DNA from: Diadema setosum
Taxonomy: Eukaryota; Echinodermata; Echinoidea; Diadematoida; Diadematidae
Reading direction: 5' to 3'
DNA: 64,000 nt
NCBI GenBank assembly: GCA_033980235.1
Contig: CM067075.1
Coordinates: 501,001 to 565,000 of the forward strand
The first letter of the stretch is position 1. Each line of letters opens with the position of its first letter. Positions 10,292 through 21,637 of the stretch are shown here, in pieces. The notes beneath the pieces were generated by a model. The model ran no database searches. It had not been told where the DNA came from and saw only the letters and a list, made by a program, of their open reading frames with translations. The position numbers were made by a program, and so were the translations under genes.

Positions 10292-11153
10292 TGAATTATA
10301 ATTTTCTTTGATTAACAAATCTACAACCTATTTCCCCTGTAAATAATGTGATACGAAGAATTTATATTTTACACTCAGTAAATAAGTAAACATTTTCAAG
10401 TTCATCTTTTTCATAAATAATTTGGCTAATATTGATGTTTTATATACCATGTTAAAATTGATATAATTGGCTATCAACCTGGTAGGTCAATAAAGGGGGA
10501 AACTTCACTCATGAGTGAACACAATCGTTTTTCTCTTCAAAAGAACAAAAGCAAAAATTGCAAAATTGGACTAGTTGTTATTCAAGCGAATGTGCTCTTC
10601 CATATAACTATGAGAAAAAAAAGACATTTTCAACCCTATAAGAAATGCAAATTAATTGTCAAAATCAATCTATGACCTCTATAATGCCTCTGTAACCCTC
10701 CAAATATAAAGAAAGGTAAAGAAATAATGGAGGAAACTGAACGATCTTTTGAAAAATCTCCGACCTTTCATTCCCCACTATGTTTTTATTTGAGAATATT
10801 AAAGAGAACAAGGGAAGGAAAACTTTTTCTGCTATTTCATTCATGTCTCTCATTGTTTTAAATTGGTTTTTTGTTCTCATTGTTTTCTTCAAAGGCATTT
10901 GCATGTTAATTTCGATGTGTCAATTTCTCTAATTTTTACCTTTGTGCCTAGGTGGACCAAAGCGAATGCGTTCATTCATTCTTTAAATTACCCATTGTTT
11001 GATCCTCAGGTAGATAGCCAGATAAATAGCCTTTAACATGTTATATGACGCAATCATGTTTAAAAAAAAAACATAAAGATCGTCATTCTATGAGTCTTTT
11101 CGAGTCTTCAGGTTACGGCCTGATCTGATGACTTTCGTTCTGTATTTGTTTGT
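10292..11153. repeat. Foldback repeat (family F) upstream of the TRIM-like gene
   Basis: Left and right arms near 10425-10530 and 10945-11060 are inverted versions of each other ('ggctatcaacctgg' against 'gatagccagataaatagcc'). The whole block is repeated at 30048-31303, including about 90 bp outside the inverted arms that ends just before the gene's exon. A shorter relative lies at 28140-28560. It is non-coding and AT-rich. Confidence 0.75.
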
Positions 11154-11323
11154 TGGTTGTCTTTTTTTTTTACTCGGGGTGTCCCCTGTAATTCCCGTGT
11201 TTCATGACCATCACACAAAAGTCTTATGTATACTATGGTCTATCATTGATAGATTTATTCGTCTTTTACACTTTGTAATAATATGTCAAATCATTCAAAA
11301 TCAATGTGGTTTTTCCTCTACAG

Positions 11324-11358
11324 TGTCGACAGACGATTGGGATCAATTCGACGTTACC
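11324..11358 (+). other. Start of the coding exon (splice acceptor and 5' UTR)
   Basis: A good 3' splice site, 'tttttcctctacag', ends at 11323, so the exon probably begins at 11324 with 35 nt of 5' UTR before the ATG. The open frame continues upstream, but there it encodes a hydrophobic, low-quality sequence typical of read-through into an intron. Confidence 0.65.
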
Positions 11359-13131
11359 ATGGCAGCAAAATTCAAGGAGGACAAGAAATGTGTCGACTGT
11401 GGAAACAAAGCTGAAGCGATGTACAATGTTAAACAAAAACAAATGCTATGTGATGAATGCGTAGAAAAGAAAGACTGCGCAATCAAGACTGGAAAAGAAG
11501 GCAAGAAATTGTTTTGTGACAAACACGAAGAAGCCATCAAATACTACTGCGATTCGCATGATCTGGGAATCTGCCAGCCCTGTCAAACCGTCCGTCACCA
11601 ACCGCCATGTGTCCTACACGACTTGGATGACATTGTCACTGAGAGAAAGACTACTCTGAGAGACATGGTTGTCATGGCAACAAAAAAGATGGCTGAACTG
11701 GGAAACCGTGAACAGCATGCCAAGCAACAAGAAGTTGATGCGACCAATCACTTGATGTCAGTGGAAAGTGAAATAGAATTGTTCTTCGAAGAGATTATTC
11801 GTCGCGAGGACGCCAACTTGCGGCGAGAAGAAGACATGGTAAAACAGGAAGCAGAAAAAGAAATTTCTAAAGTTAATGAGAAAAAAGAACAGAGATTGCT
11901 ACAGAGCCGTAATAAAGCAAAAGCAAAGAGAGAGAAAGTAGCCAAAGTAAAAGAAGAACTATCGATTTCACTTACAAATATACGTAATGAGTGTACGAGA
12001 AAATTCGAACAATGTCACCGTCAAATTAGGAAGAGTCAGCTCGCCATGAGGAAAGTTTTGACTGACATAGAAACCCTTCTTTTGAATAACAGACGACTGA
12101 TCGAGGGAGGGAAAGATCTCGTAAGGTCACTGAACCAGGCCGTTGGGTCAGCTAATGAGAGGAAAGAGGAGGAGGACCCTGAAGGCATCTCTAGCAAAGT
12201 AAAAACTGTCCGATTTGTGAAAAGTGAGGAAGGCAAAGGCTACAAAGGGAGAGTCGATTGGTGTGGCGGGAAGTGGGAACTCAGAGACTCAATTGAAATT
12301 CCAGACGATTTTAAATTCCCAATAATAGCTGGATGTATCAACGAGGAGGTGGTGGTCATTTCAGACAGGTCCTTTGACAACGTGCAAACATATGTGACAA
12401 ATGTCCGAACCAAAGAGACGGAGATAGTGGCACAGAAAGATAGTGAGACATTTATTGCTTCATGTACACTACTGGATGACAACACGATAGTCTGTGGCAA
12501 GCAGCGGCGAGGCTGTTCGGGACCAGTCTTGAGTGACTGCATCTCACTGTACGACAGGCAGTGGCAACTCCTCAGACACCTGGACATACCAAGAGACATG
12601 CAGGCAAACTACTCCTGGGTAGAAGTTGCCGTCGATGTTAATGGTATGCTCCTTGCTTGTCAGACTGGTCAGGCTAATATCTATGTCATAGATTCGAAAA
12701 GTGGAAAGATTGAAAGTATCATTACATGTAAGTCTGGGAATGTGATCAGGATGCGTGGAATTATGACATGCGGGAAGATCATAGCTGGTCGTGCGCCATT
12801 TGATGACACATTGTTGGTATTCGATCGTCATGGTGATCAGATTGAGATAAAACATAGTGATCTAATCTTAAATGCAGCTGTCGATCCATTGACCAATAGC
12901 CCTTACGTCGTGTGCTACAATGTAGAGAGAAATGTATGTCCCATTGATCGTATGTCTTACGGCGTGGCGGGAGTAAGAGAATTTTCCCTGCCACTATGGG
13001 AGGGACTGAAAACATTAATTGAAAAAGTCCGCCATGTTATATCATCAAAGCTCATTATCAACTCTGATGGCAAGCTCATTTTGTGTGATGGAAGAAACAT
13101 CAAGATCTATGAGAAAAAGTTTACATTGTAG
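11359..13131 (+). CDS. RING-less TRIM-like protein: B-box, coiled coil, propeller-like C-terminus
   Basis: This is a 590-residue protein starting at an ATG in a perfect ACCATGG context just after a splice acceptor. Residues 11-40 hold two CxxC pairs (C11, C14, C31, C34) that look like a degenerate B-box1. Residues 53-87 form a clear B-box2: C53-x2-H56, C64-x2-H67, C72-x2-C75, H80 and H87. Residues about 100-300 are rich in Glu, Lys, Arg and Gln and are predicted coiled coil. Residues about 330-590 are a run of short beta-strand-like segments ('VVVISDRSF', 'CTLLDDNTIVCG', 'EVAVDVNGMLLACQ', 'KLIINSDGKLILCDG') suggesting an NHL-type propeller. No RING domain is present, so ubiquitin-ligase activity is doubtful unless an upstream exon supplies one. 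TRIM families are greatly expanded in echinoderms, often with roles in innate sensing; that role is inference here. The frame is intact and the codon usage looks normal. Confidence 0.85.
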   Translation: MAAKFKEDKKCVDCGNKAEAMYNVKQKQMLCDECVEKKDCAIKTGKEGKKLFCDKHEEAIKYYCDSHDLGICQPCQTVRHQPPCVLHDLDDIVTERKTTLRDMVVMATKKMAELGNREQHAKQQEVDATNHLMSVESEIELFFEEIIRREDANLRREEDMVKQEAEKEISKVNEKKEQRLLQSRNKAKAKREKVAKVKEELSISLTNIRNECTRKFEQCHRQIRKSQLAMRKVLTDIETLLLNNRRLIEGGKDLVRSLNQAVGSANERKEEEDPEGISSKVKTVRFVKSEEGKGYKGRVDWCGGKWELRDSIEIPDDFKFPIIAGCINEEVVVISDRSFDNVQTYVTNVRTKETEIVAQKDSETFIASCTLLDDNTIVCGKQRRGCSGPVLSDCISLYDRQWQLLRHLDIPRDMQANYSWVEVAVDVNGMLLACQTGQANIYVIDSKSGKIESIITCKSGNVIRMRGIMTCGKIIAGRAPFDDTLLVFDRHGDQIEIKHSDLILNAAVDPLTNSPYVVCYNVERNVCPIDRMSYGVAGVREFSLPLWEGLKTLIEKVRHVISSKLIINSDGKLILCDGRNIKIYEKKFTL

Positions 13132-14036
13132 ACAAAAGCCTGATATCTTCAAAGTTGATAAATTCAGAGGATATTCAAATGGATGCAGAAAACACAACTT
13201 CATCAAAAAGAGAAACGGGAGCTTAGTTCGTTTTTGCTTTCTCGGCCAATAACTGATGACCTCACTTCATATAGATGACATTTGGTCACACAGAATATGT
13301 AAATACTTTAAAATATATGTGAATACTCCCCTAGAAGTTCAAGAGTAGATCCTCCTTGTGATGATTTTGTATATATTTAGTGAGATTTTTATGTGAATCA
13401 TGGGTCCCGATTACGTTATCGTGTGTCCCGTGATGTCTCGCAACACTTCATATCCCTACATTGGCATGGAGGTAGAGATCAAGTACCTAGACAGATGTGA
13501 GTGAACAGTCTGATCTGCATGTAAAGACAAAGGCAAGACAAAAATGTCTTACATTGGGTCATTTATTCTTTTCAGATTTCGAGACAGCAAGAATAAAAGA
13601 ATCTTAACCGTTCTTTCTGATTCATTTCTCCTATGACATTCGAAATTCTAACAATAGTATAAAACTGTTACCGCTTGTATTGCTAGACAGTGTATAAACA
13701 ATTTCACGGTTACTAGTCATGCCAGAAGCCGTATACGAAATACGCCATATTCCCCACCTGCAAAACTTTTGACTCTATATTTGTAATTAAACTTTTTTTT
13801 TCGGGACGGAGGTTTAAAGTAAATAAAGCTTCCGGGCTTTATCTAAGCAAATCCCTTTTTGTCACCAGAAGTCTTTCCTTCTTTAGGTATTTGTGTATTC
13901 AGGTTACAAAACAGGCATCTGGTGTTGATCAAACTATCACGTGAATACTCCATTTCTTCATAGTCTATTATTTTCGGTTTTCAAGTCGTGATACTTCAAG
14001 GTCCGATCGTTTCACCTGTCGTGCTGATTTAGCTAA
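13132..14036 (+). terminator. 3' UTR and candidate polyadenylation sites of the TRIM-like gene
   Basis: AATAAA hexamers occur at 13592-13597 and 13822-13827 after the stop codon, either of which would give a 0.45-0.7 kb 3' UTR. No other gene is seen before the hairpin MITE at 14037. Confidence 0.5.
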
Positions 14037-14201
14037 GGACCCTTTTTTTATTCTTTTATCGCCGACTTTACGCGTTAAGCCAAGTGATGGCGCGATCCCG
14101 AGAAACGCTGCCCGGAGAAAAAAAGGTGCAGCAGTTCTCGGGATCACCATCACTCGACTTAACGCATAAAGTCGGCGAAAAAGAATCGATTAAAAGGGTC
14201 C
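14037..14201. repeat. 165-bp hairpin MITE
   Basis: The left arm (GGACCCTTTTTTTATTC, then 'cgccgactttacgcgttaag') is matched in inverse orientation by the right arm ('cttaacgcataaagtcggcg', then AAAAGGGTCC). An inner 'gatcccgagaa'/'ttctcgggatc' pair extends the hairpin almost to the centre. No target duplication could be fixed. Confidence 0.85.
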
Positions 14202-15002
14202 AGAACTATAGACTACTGCCGTAAGAATACAGCTTCCTACCAGAACTAAACGCGACATCAATGATTTCACCTCGAGAAGAATGGACGGTATTGTGTTGAG
14301 ATCAAACCTGTCAAAGGGTGAAACCAGTCCTACCAGCTTGGACCAATTTCGAATCAATCGAAATTTACCCATAAGGAAAGAGTGATATTGTACAAGCACA
14401 GAAGTGAAAATGTGATTAAAATCGGTTAGAAATTGGGGAAGTCATGAAATGGTGAAATTTAGCTAATTTTTGCCAAATTGCAAAACCTTTTTGGTTGATT
14501 ATGAATATGTAAATGAATGAACTCATGGTGTCAGCACCTCAATATCGGATTTTCCTCCTTTGAAAGCGTAAAAGTTATTCTAACTCCTGGCTGAAAACTT
14601 CAAAATAATGATCAGATAACAGATATTTCAGGATTTGAGACTGGGACGTAATTGCGTTTGAACAATAACAGGTAAAAAAAAATGAGGATTGCAAGAAGTC
14701 AGGCAATGACATTATCAACGCACATATTTGCGTATTCATATTAGCTATTACTGGTTAGAGAAAATTTGTTAATCTTCAATATGCCGTTGCTTTTCTAATT
14801 TTAGTCCGATTTTGATCAAATTTTCATTATTGTTCTTCAGAAATGTTACTCTTTCTTTCACAAGAAAATAAATCATACTTCTTCATGTTAGAAATGATGT
14901 TAAAGTATTTCTTCCCCACCCATGCTTTACTTATATCATATTACAGCCTTATATTTCCATCATCTCTGAACTATGGTATATACCTTTTTGGGGTAAAATT
15001 CA
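14202..15002. other. AT-rich non-coding sequence, no feature recognised
   Basis: Both strands were read; there is no credible ORF, inverted repeat or microsatellite of note. Similarity to the 40.9-kb region begins at its right edge. Confidence 0.5.
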
Positions 15003-15504
15003 TCAATATTTGATTGCATAATTGTATTTGTTACTGCCACATTGAAAATGCATTTCATATCCCATTCATGTATATTACGTTAATGATGTTATATCGGTCA
15101 CTCATTGAGACAAATCATCATGTTTATGTGCAGAGAAAAGGAGACAGAGATTCAGAAAGAAAAAAAAGACAGTGAGACAGCGAGAGAGAAAGTGAAAGAG
15201 AGACAAGGTGTAAACCAGGTGACAATGTTATGTGTACAACAATTTACTGTGCCATCAATTACGAGTCATGAACTATTTTGTATGTCAGTAATTAACTACG
15301 CGTTGGGAGACACAGAAAATGGTTCCAGTCCGGGGATGCCCTGTAGATGTTGTTCCAAGTCTTCTTTGTTTTTAATGCCTAAGATGCCTTAGAAAGGAGT
15401 GTCTTCGCAGAGCATGAGATTTACTGTAGAATGTTAGTTCTCCAGTGGCAGCTCGGTGGCAGGAAAGACACCCGCTACACCCAGACGCCATTTGGGATGA
15501 TGAT

Positions 15505-16104
15505 TTAAAGGGGAAATCCAGTCCAAATATAAGTTAGTCTGATAAAAAAAAAGTAAAATCGTACGAGTTCAACGGTAAAAAATTGACTGAAATCGGATAA
15601 AAAATACAGAAGTTACGATGTTTTGAAGTTCGCTGTCTGGGGGGGGGGGGGGGACGATTCTTGGCAAAGTGAGCATGTCAATCCCTCACAACTTGTCATG
15701 TAGTTCGCTCATAAAATTTTTGAAATTTCTATTTTTCATTCAAACGCAATTATGCAAGTGTGTGCCCGAGGCTCAAATTCTCGTATATCTAACTGATCAC
15801 TATTCTGAAGTTATTCAACCAGGAAAAACATCATGTTTTAGGCATCGACAGAAAATTTGAATTATCGCCATTTTTTTTTTGTACACTATCAATGACAAAT
15901 TGTGAGGGTATGACATGGTTAGCTCAGTCATTTGCATATCCATATCCACTGTACAAGAACTGTTTTGCAGAAATTAGCAAAACTTCAAATTATTAACTTT
16001 CTTATTTTTCACGCAATTTCAGTCTAATTTTTACCGTTAAACTCGGAATATTTTACTTTTTTATCAGACTAACGTATATTTCACTGCATGGATTTCATCT
16101 TTAA
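15505..16104. repeat. 600-bp TTAA-bounded MITE
   Basis: The left end 'aggggaaatccagtcc...ttagtctgataaaaaa' is mirrored at the right by 'tttttatcagactaacg...', and inner 'aattgactgaaat' by 'aatttcagtctaat'. TTAA flanks both ends (15505-15508, 16101-16104). Copy B of the duplication (near 41315-41325, 'tgttttaaggcac') lacks it, giving a natural empty site. Confidence 0.85.
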
Positions 16105-16504
16105 GGCACATTTTCGTCTGGACGGCCAGGAGCCGCACATCTTCAGCCTCTTGGAAATTTTGTGCAGTAAGCAGGGCGAAGTGACATTATTCAACACCGG
16201 TCATTAGGTGCGGTTCTCCAAATTTCATGGCGTTTGAAGATATGAATTTATGTGAATTGCAATGACGTAACTGCGGCTCTCTATAGTTAATGGAGAGCCT
16301 CAGTATATAAGTGATAATGCATATTGTGGTTGTGTACAGCTTTTGATCACGAAGCGGTAAATTTCGATAAGTTCAATTAATGTGCGCGTTGATATATTTA
16401 AGTTTACTGCAAAATTTCATTGTGTGAACATGAGCAGGTAAACTGGGACAATAGCGCAGATCCCAACTTTTCACTGTTATGTCAAGATTTTAAGTTGGTA
16501 ATGC

Positions 16505-16869
16505 TTAAAGGGGAAGGCTAGTAACTGAACAGTAGGAATCAGTAAAAACGCTGGAGGATGATTGTTCCAATCCTTGTGGGATTCATTTAAGAGTACATTA
16601 TATATCTATTGTTGTGTGAAAATTATTTGCTTCAGAATGGTCTCATATTCAAGTAATGTGCAGTTTAATGTTTCCAGGTTAGCGTGCCTGGTCAGTGACG
16701 GGGCATTAATCTGCACATTTCTTGAATATAAAACCGTTCTGAAGCAAATTATTTTCACACAACAGTAGATATGTAATGTACTCTTAAATGAATCCCACAA
16801 GGATTGGAACAATCATTCCTCAGCATTCCTACTGATTCCCACTGATCGGTTACTAGCCATCCCCTTTAA
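16505..16869. repeat. TTAA-bounded foldback MITE (family M2), complete copy
   Basis: The ends read AAGGGGAAGGCTAGTAACTG and its inverse, flanked by TTAA. The arms run almost to the centre, so both strands encode nearly the same meaningless ~68-residue frame. Other copies are at 23612-24008, 38964-39329 and, split, at 45314-45425 plus 56584-56681. Copy B of the duplication lacks this insertion. Confidence 0.85.
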
Positions 16870-17094
16870 GCAACATTTTTATTTTTTTTTTTTAACTAGA
16901 AGGTAGTGTATTGGCATATGTTGTATTTGAATGATATTTGTAGATGGCGCCGAGCTCGAGTTTACTCCCAGGCAGACGAATTCACAATTTTTTACTCACT
17001 ATTGACGCCAGTGACCGCTGAACGCGTGTTCCTCGCGACACTTTAGAGTTGGGACAGGGAAAGTGCGTTCCATCTCAGCTCATCCACGGACGGT

Positions 17095-17159
<65 letters not shown>

Positions 17160-18334
17160 GTTAGCTTACTGGAAGTGAGAGATTTTGACACTTGATTTGT
17201 GACTTTGTGGATGACGCAACTGAGAGAAGGTTAACCGAGTGACGCATAACGCACAAACACAATGATGTATGATGATATGAACGCACCTGTATAATGATGT
17301 GAAGATGTGGTCGGTAAATGAACAAAATCGAAAACCTGATAGCTGCAATGTGGGTTAGTATAGAACCCTAATGGCAGTGGAGTCGATGTTCGTATTGCTC
17401 TGTAAAGTGAATTACAACCATGACAACGCTAGCGATGGAGAAATGAATAAGGTAACAAATTGAAATTTTGCAAGTAAAACCGGATCATGCCAAGAACTTT
17501 GCGAATTATATATCACTTACAAGGTTCATTTGGCCATGCACAGCGAAGAATTGCTTTTGAATAGTAAAATATGAAAGGTGAAAAAGTTAGATTTATATCA
17601 ATTACCACAATCTTCAATGCATGATGTTTAAAGTATTAATAGTAATGTATTTTGTAGATATGATAGTTTTCATATGTATTCGACAAGAAAATCTGATGAA
17701 TTTCATTCACTTTTACTCCGCATCATCTCCGCCCAAAATGCTTTTGTTTATTCAGAACGAAGCTTTTGAAACCAACTAAGTGATGATGTAAAAGATGAAC
17801 CAAGCCTTGCTGCATTTGAGAAAAAAAAATAGAAACAGTTTTGGTTGTTTTTTAGATAACATTTGAATAACATATTTTTCATCTCATTATGCACATTTTC
17901 TTTTAAGTTAATTACTTTGTTCAAGCCAATGGATAATGTCTGGCAATAGTCGTACACGCGCTGAGGATGCCCTATGCTGCTACCTCTTAGTCCTTCCTTC
18001 CTTGCTTCCTTCCTTCCTTCTTTCATTCATTCTTTCCCTTCCCTTCCTTCTCTCTCTAACTTCCCCTTTCCATTGTCTCTGGCAGTTTGTCCTACGTCTT
18101 TGTTAACTCTGGGCGTCTTGAGCCTGTGTTTGCGCTTTTGTTCCTGTATACTTTATTTTTTGTATTGGAAGTTCGATTTTCTGATTGGCCCACATTACAA
18201 GCTTACTTTTTGCGTGGTCCTCTCTTTTCCAATAACACAAATATCTTAAACATTAGTTTCACATGTTTTAGTATCTATACTTGTGATACATTGTACTCCT
18301 GGATAAGGTTCATCTGGTTCGTGATTTCGTAGAA
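16870..18334. other. Non-coding part of duplication copy A, with (CA)n and (TTCC)n
   Basis: A CA-rich microsatellite occupies about 17097-17157, and a short TTCC-type tract lies near 17992-18050. Both have counterparts of different length in copy B (42418-42440 and 43264-43378). No coding frame is supported. Confidence 0.7.
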
Positions 18335-19287
18335 AATAATGCGTTCTTCTTTCACAATCACGTGAAATTATTTTGTACTTTTATAGTGAGTACTTTTTCC
18401 TCCTACTGGTGGCTTCTTCAGACTGCGTCGTAGATGGCGGTATGCCGCTGGTCGTGAGAGAGTAACTGATGAGATCATATACACTGTACATGTAAGAGAA
18501 TTATCATTGGCCCGAGTCTCTGTTCGTTGTGTTAGCCTTTTTCCTGATGTGAATTACTTTCCTTATCCATAATCGCGATGGCCAATGATCTTCTCAGGCA
18601 AGAATACTGCTCTCATTCCATTAGATGGAATGGTCATTGATGGTATCATGATCCCAATGGCTGACTAATGTTGGATCTTGACGTGTTCAATACAACATAC
18701 ATGTATTTCGAATATCGTGGGATGATCTATTGACAGAAGTTTTGTGCAGCCATGTGTAGCCCGTATCGCCTATCATTGCAAATTTCTTCATGAAAGACCT
18801 AGAGCATCAGGCAGTGTTAACATCACTATTAGAAGCCAAACACAAAGTCTGCAAGCGGAAATGTGGATGATATTCTTCAGATCGTAAAAGAAGATAAAAT
18901 TGATGATTTCACTCACCATCTCAATCAAATTGACGAAATAGAATCAAACGAATCAAATTCATATATGAGAAAGAGCAAGACAATACCATTCCCTTTCTTG
19001 AGACACCCATTGCCAGAAAGAACAATGGAATGGTCAAATTGCTGGTCTTTCGAAAACAGACATACACAGACCAGTGTTAGACTCTTATCACCCCCTCCAA
19101 CAGAAATTGGATGTTATCCATTTTGTGTTCAACCGTGCTTGGTCTATTGTAACAGAAAAAGATGTCACCACGGCTCTTAAAAAAAAAGTGTGGATATCCT
19201 CCATGGAGCTCCAAGAAAGTTCACCAATAAGTCAGCTATTTAAAATCCAAAATCCCAGAAGACTGAGATCCAAAGAGAAGAAGGGGC

Positions 19288-19592
19288 TGTTGCGACACGG
19301 ATTGTCGCCTCCTGCTCGGGGCGACAATCCGTGACGGGCGTTGGCGGCACGGATTGTCGCCCCCTACACGGATTGTCGCCTGGCGACAATCCGTGTAGGG
19401 GGCTCGCGGCACGGATTGTCGCCCGCCCTCGAAGCACATTTTGCTGGGTAATATCGTTCTGGACATAATCATTGAAATACTAACACATAACTTACATGGC
19501 TACATCCATGCAAACATGCCATGTAAAAAGTCATGGTGAGGTTTCAAGGGTGTGTGTTTGTGCGCGTGCACATGATAATTTAGTGTCCGTTT

Positions 19593-19636
<44 letters not shown>

Positions 19637-20101
19637 TGGAAGAATGTGTTTATTATGTCAGGTTTTTTTTTAGCTGCGCGGGGGGAGGGATACCTAGTAA
19701 GCTGTTGCTGGCATAAACATTGATATTGATTTTATCAGCAGCTTTGAATTTGATGAGTTTGTTTGGCAGATTTGTATATGAATTCGGAGTGGAGCTTGCG
19801 GTCGGGCGGATGCTGCTTTTCTGCATACGGTCCATTATGTCTTATTTATCAACATTGGGAAATCGTTTCATCAGGAAGGATGTGGTATCGGTTCGGGTGT
19901 GCGTCGGTATGTGGGAAGGGGGTTACATTTCGTTATTGCAAAAGTTTGTTATTCTGAAGGCTCATTTGTCCGAAGGGTCATTATTCCGAAGGTTCGTTAT
20001 TCCAAATTTCATTTTTGGATCAATGAACCACTAGGTATAGGGAATTGTGTGTTTCGGATAAATGAAGCCTCGGAAAAAACGAAACTTCGGAATAACGAAC
20101 C

Positions 20102-20158
<57 letters not shown>

Positions 20159-21637
20159 TTGGGTCGCTGAATGTGGGTGTGGGATGATTTAGGTTTTGTT
20201 TAATCAGGGGTTGGTGGGTTGGGGATTGGATTTGAAGAAGGATAGTTATAAATTTTATGACGGATGTTGGTAGGATTTAATATTTAAGATAGATGTAGGC
20301 CCTAGATTTGTTTCGGTTTGGGAGGGGAGGGGGTGGTCGGGTTTTTTATGACTGATTTCATTCTACATTTGTGTAATATATTTGTGTGTTTTTTTTATGT
20401 ATATGCCCTTGTAAGTAAGAAGGTGTTACATGATCCAAACCAATATATTCAAGGAATATAGGTTTGGTAGGGCCCTATACATGTCAAAACTTTCTCGTGA
20501 AGAAATTATTAGTAGGGTTGGTCTATAATCGAGTTATCTATGTTCTAGTTGAAGTGAGATTATTTGTGGTATAAATTGACAAATGGATTTGCTTTTGTTT
20601 CGAATTGCCATTTGTAACTTTTTTTTGTCGATTTATGAATGATTTGAATGAAATCAATAAATATCAAGGAAAAAAGTGTTGAGTTGGTTTATTTGCATTA
20701 TGAGGTTTGTTTGAGTGTTCGCTGGTGTTTGTTTGTATTACGTATGTATTAGCGGTGTGCAATGGCAGTTCGTTTGTGCTAAAATCAAGTAACGATTGAC
20801 AAATTTTTTACGGCGTGTGGAAATTATTCGCTCATGCATAAAGCATGCCAAACCTATTCTGGGACAAAGAATAGTGGTATGGACGTTCTAGTTTATAAGA
20901 CTGATGGAAGAAAATGACTGCAGGGAAAAATGAACAAAGACAAATAACATTTGGGGAGAGTACCTCCCTCGTATGTATTTTCTCTCGGTCTCTCTCTCGC
21001 CTAGCCCGCCTCCCCGCTGATATTTGGTTGACACACCAATACTATTTTTAGATCAACGCTGGTGTGAATTCTTTAAACACGTGCTCATACACTCTGAAGG
21101 CGTTTGTATTGCCACAGTAGCGCCATTATATTCCACATACACACGTAAGCATACAGGCACACGTATACACACAGACAAACAAACCACTACCACTATGCAA
21201 CCACCACACATGCACAGTTTCTACATATTGTATTATTATACTCCAAACACACACACACAAACACACACACACACACACAACAAATCATACACATCACATA
21301 TCATGCAGCTCACAACACACACTCACACACACACACACACACGCACGCATAACTTACCAGTCATACCCATCCCACCAAAGCTTAACAACGGAGGAACCAC
21401 CCCGAGCCCGGGGCGACAATCCGTGACGGGGCGACAATCCGTGTCGCAACAAATTTTTTGCCAACACGGATTGTCGCCTTCGAGGTCAAAAACTGGGAAC
21501 TGCACAAGCGTCACGGATTGTCGCCAGGCGACAATCCGTGTAGGGGGCGACAATCCGTGCCGCCAGCGCCCGTCACGGATTGTCGCCCCGAGCAGGAGGC
21601 GACAATCCGTGTAGGGGCGACAATCCGTGTCGCAACA
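19288..21637. mobile_element. 2.35-kb TIR element with clustered CACGGATTGTCGCC sites
   Basis: The termini TGTTGCGACACGG are inverted copies of each other and are flanked by GGGGC (19283-19287 and 21638-21642), a likely 5-bp target duplication. The uninterrupted Penelope copy at 44565-44580 serves as the empty site. The 14-bp motif CACGGATTGTCGCC occurs 6 times in the first 150 bp and 9 times in the last 230 bp, in both orientations. The interior is non-coding and includes GT and CA microsatellites (19601-19634, 20105-20148, 21247-21282, 21318-21343). No transposase is encoded, so it must depend on one supplied elsewhere. The superfamily is unknown. Confidence 0.85.
19940..20105. repeat. Small inverted repeat with GGTTCGTTATTCCGAAG motifs
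   Basis: The left side carries three variants of 'gttattccgaagg', and the right side carries the inverse 'cttcggaataacgaacc'. It is nested in the 2.35-kb element and ends at a GT microsatellite. It is probably a small MITE; exact ends were not fixed. Confidence 0.6.

Noticed and set aside
11128..11358. An upstream hydrophobic extension of the TRIM-like frame that could pass for a membrane segment
   Set aside because: A splice acceptor ends at 11323 and the ATG at 11359 has an ideal context; upstream sequence matches the foldback repeat edge and intron-like DNA.
16562..16812. Two nearly identical ~68-residue frames on opposite strands
   Set aside because: They arise because the M2 MITE is a palindrome; the other copies have stops.
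18466..18473. CTGATGAG in the Penelope terminal repeat, suggesting a hammerhead ribozyme
   Set aside because: No GAAA core or pairing stems could be found at suitable distances, and the motif is not kept in the inverted partner or in copy B.
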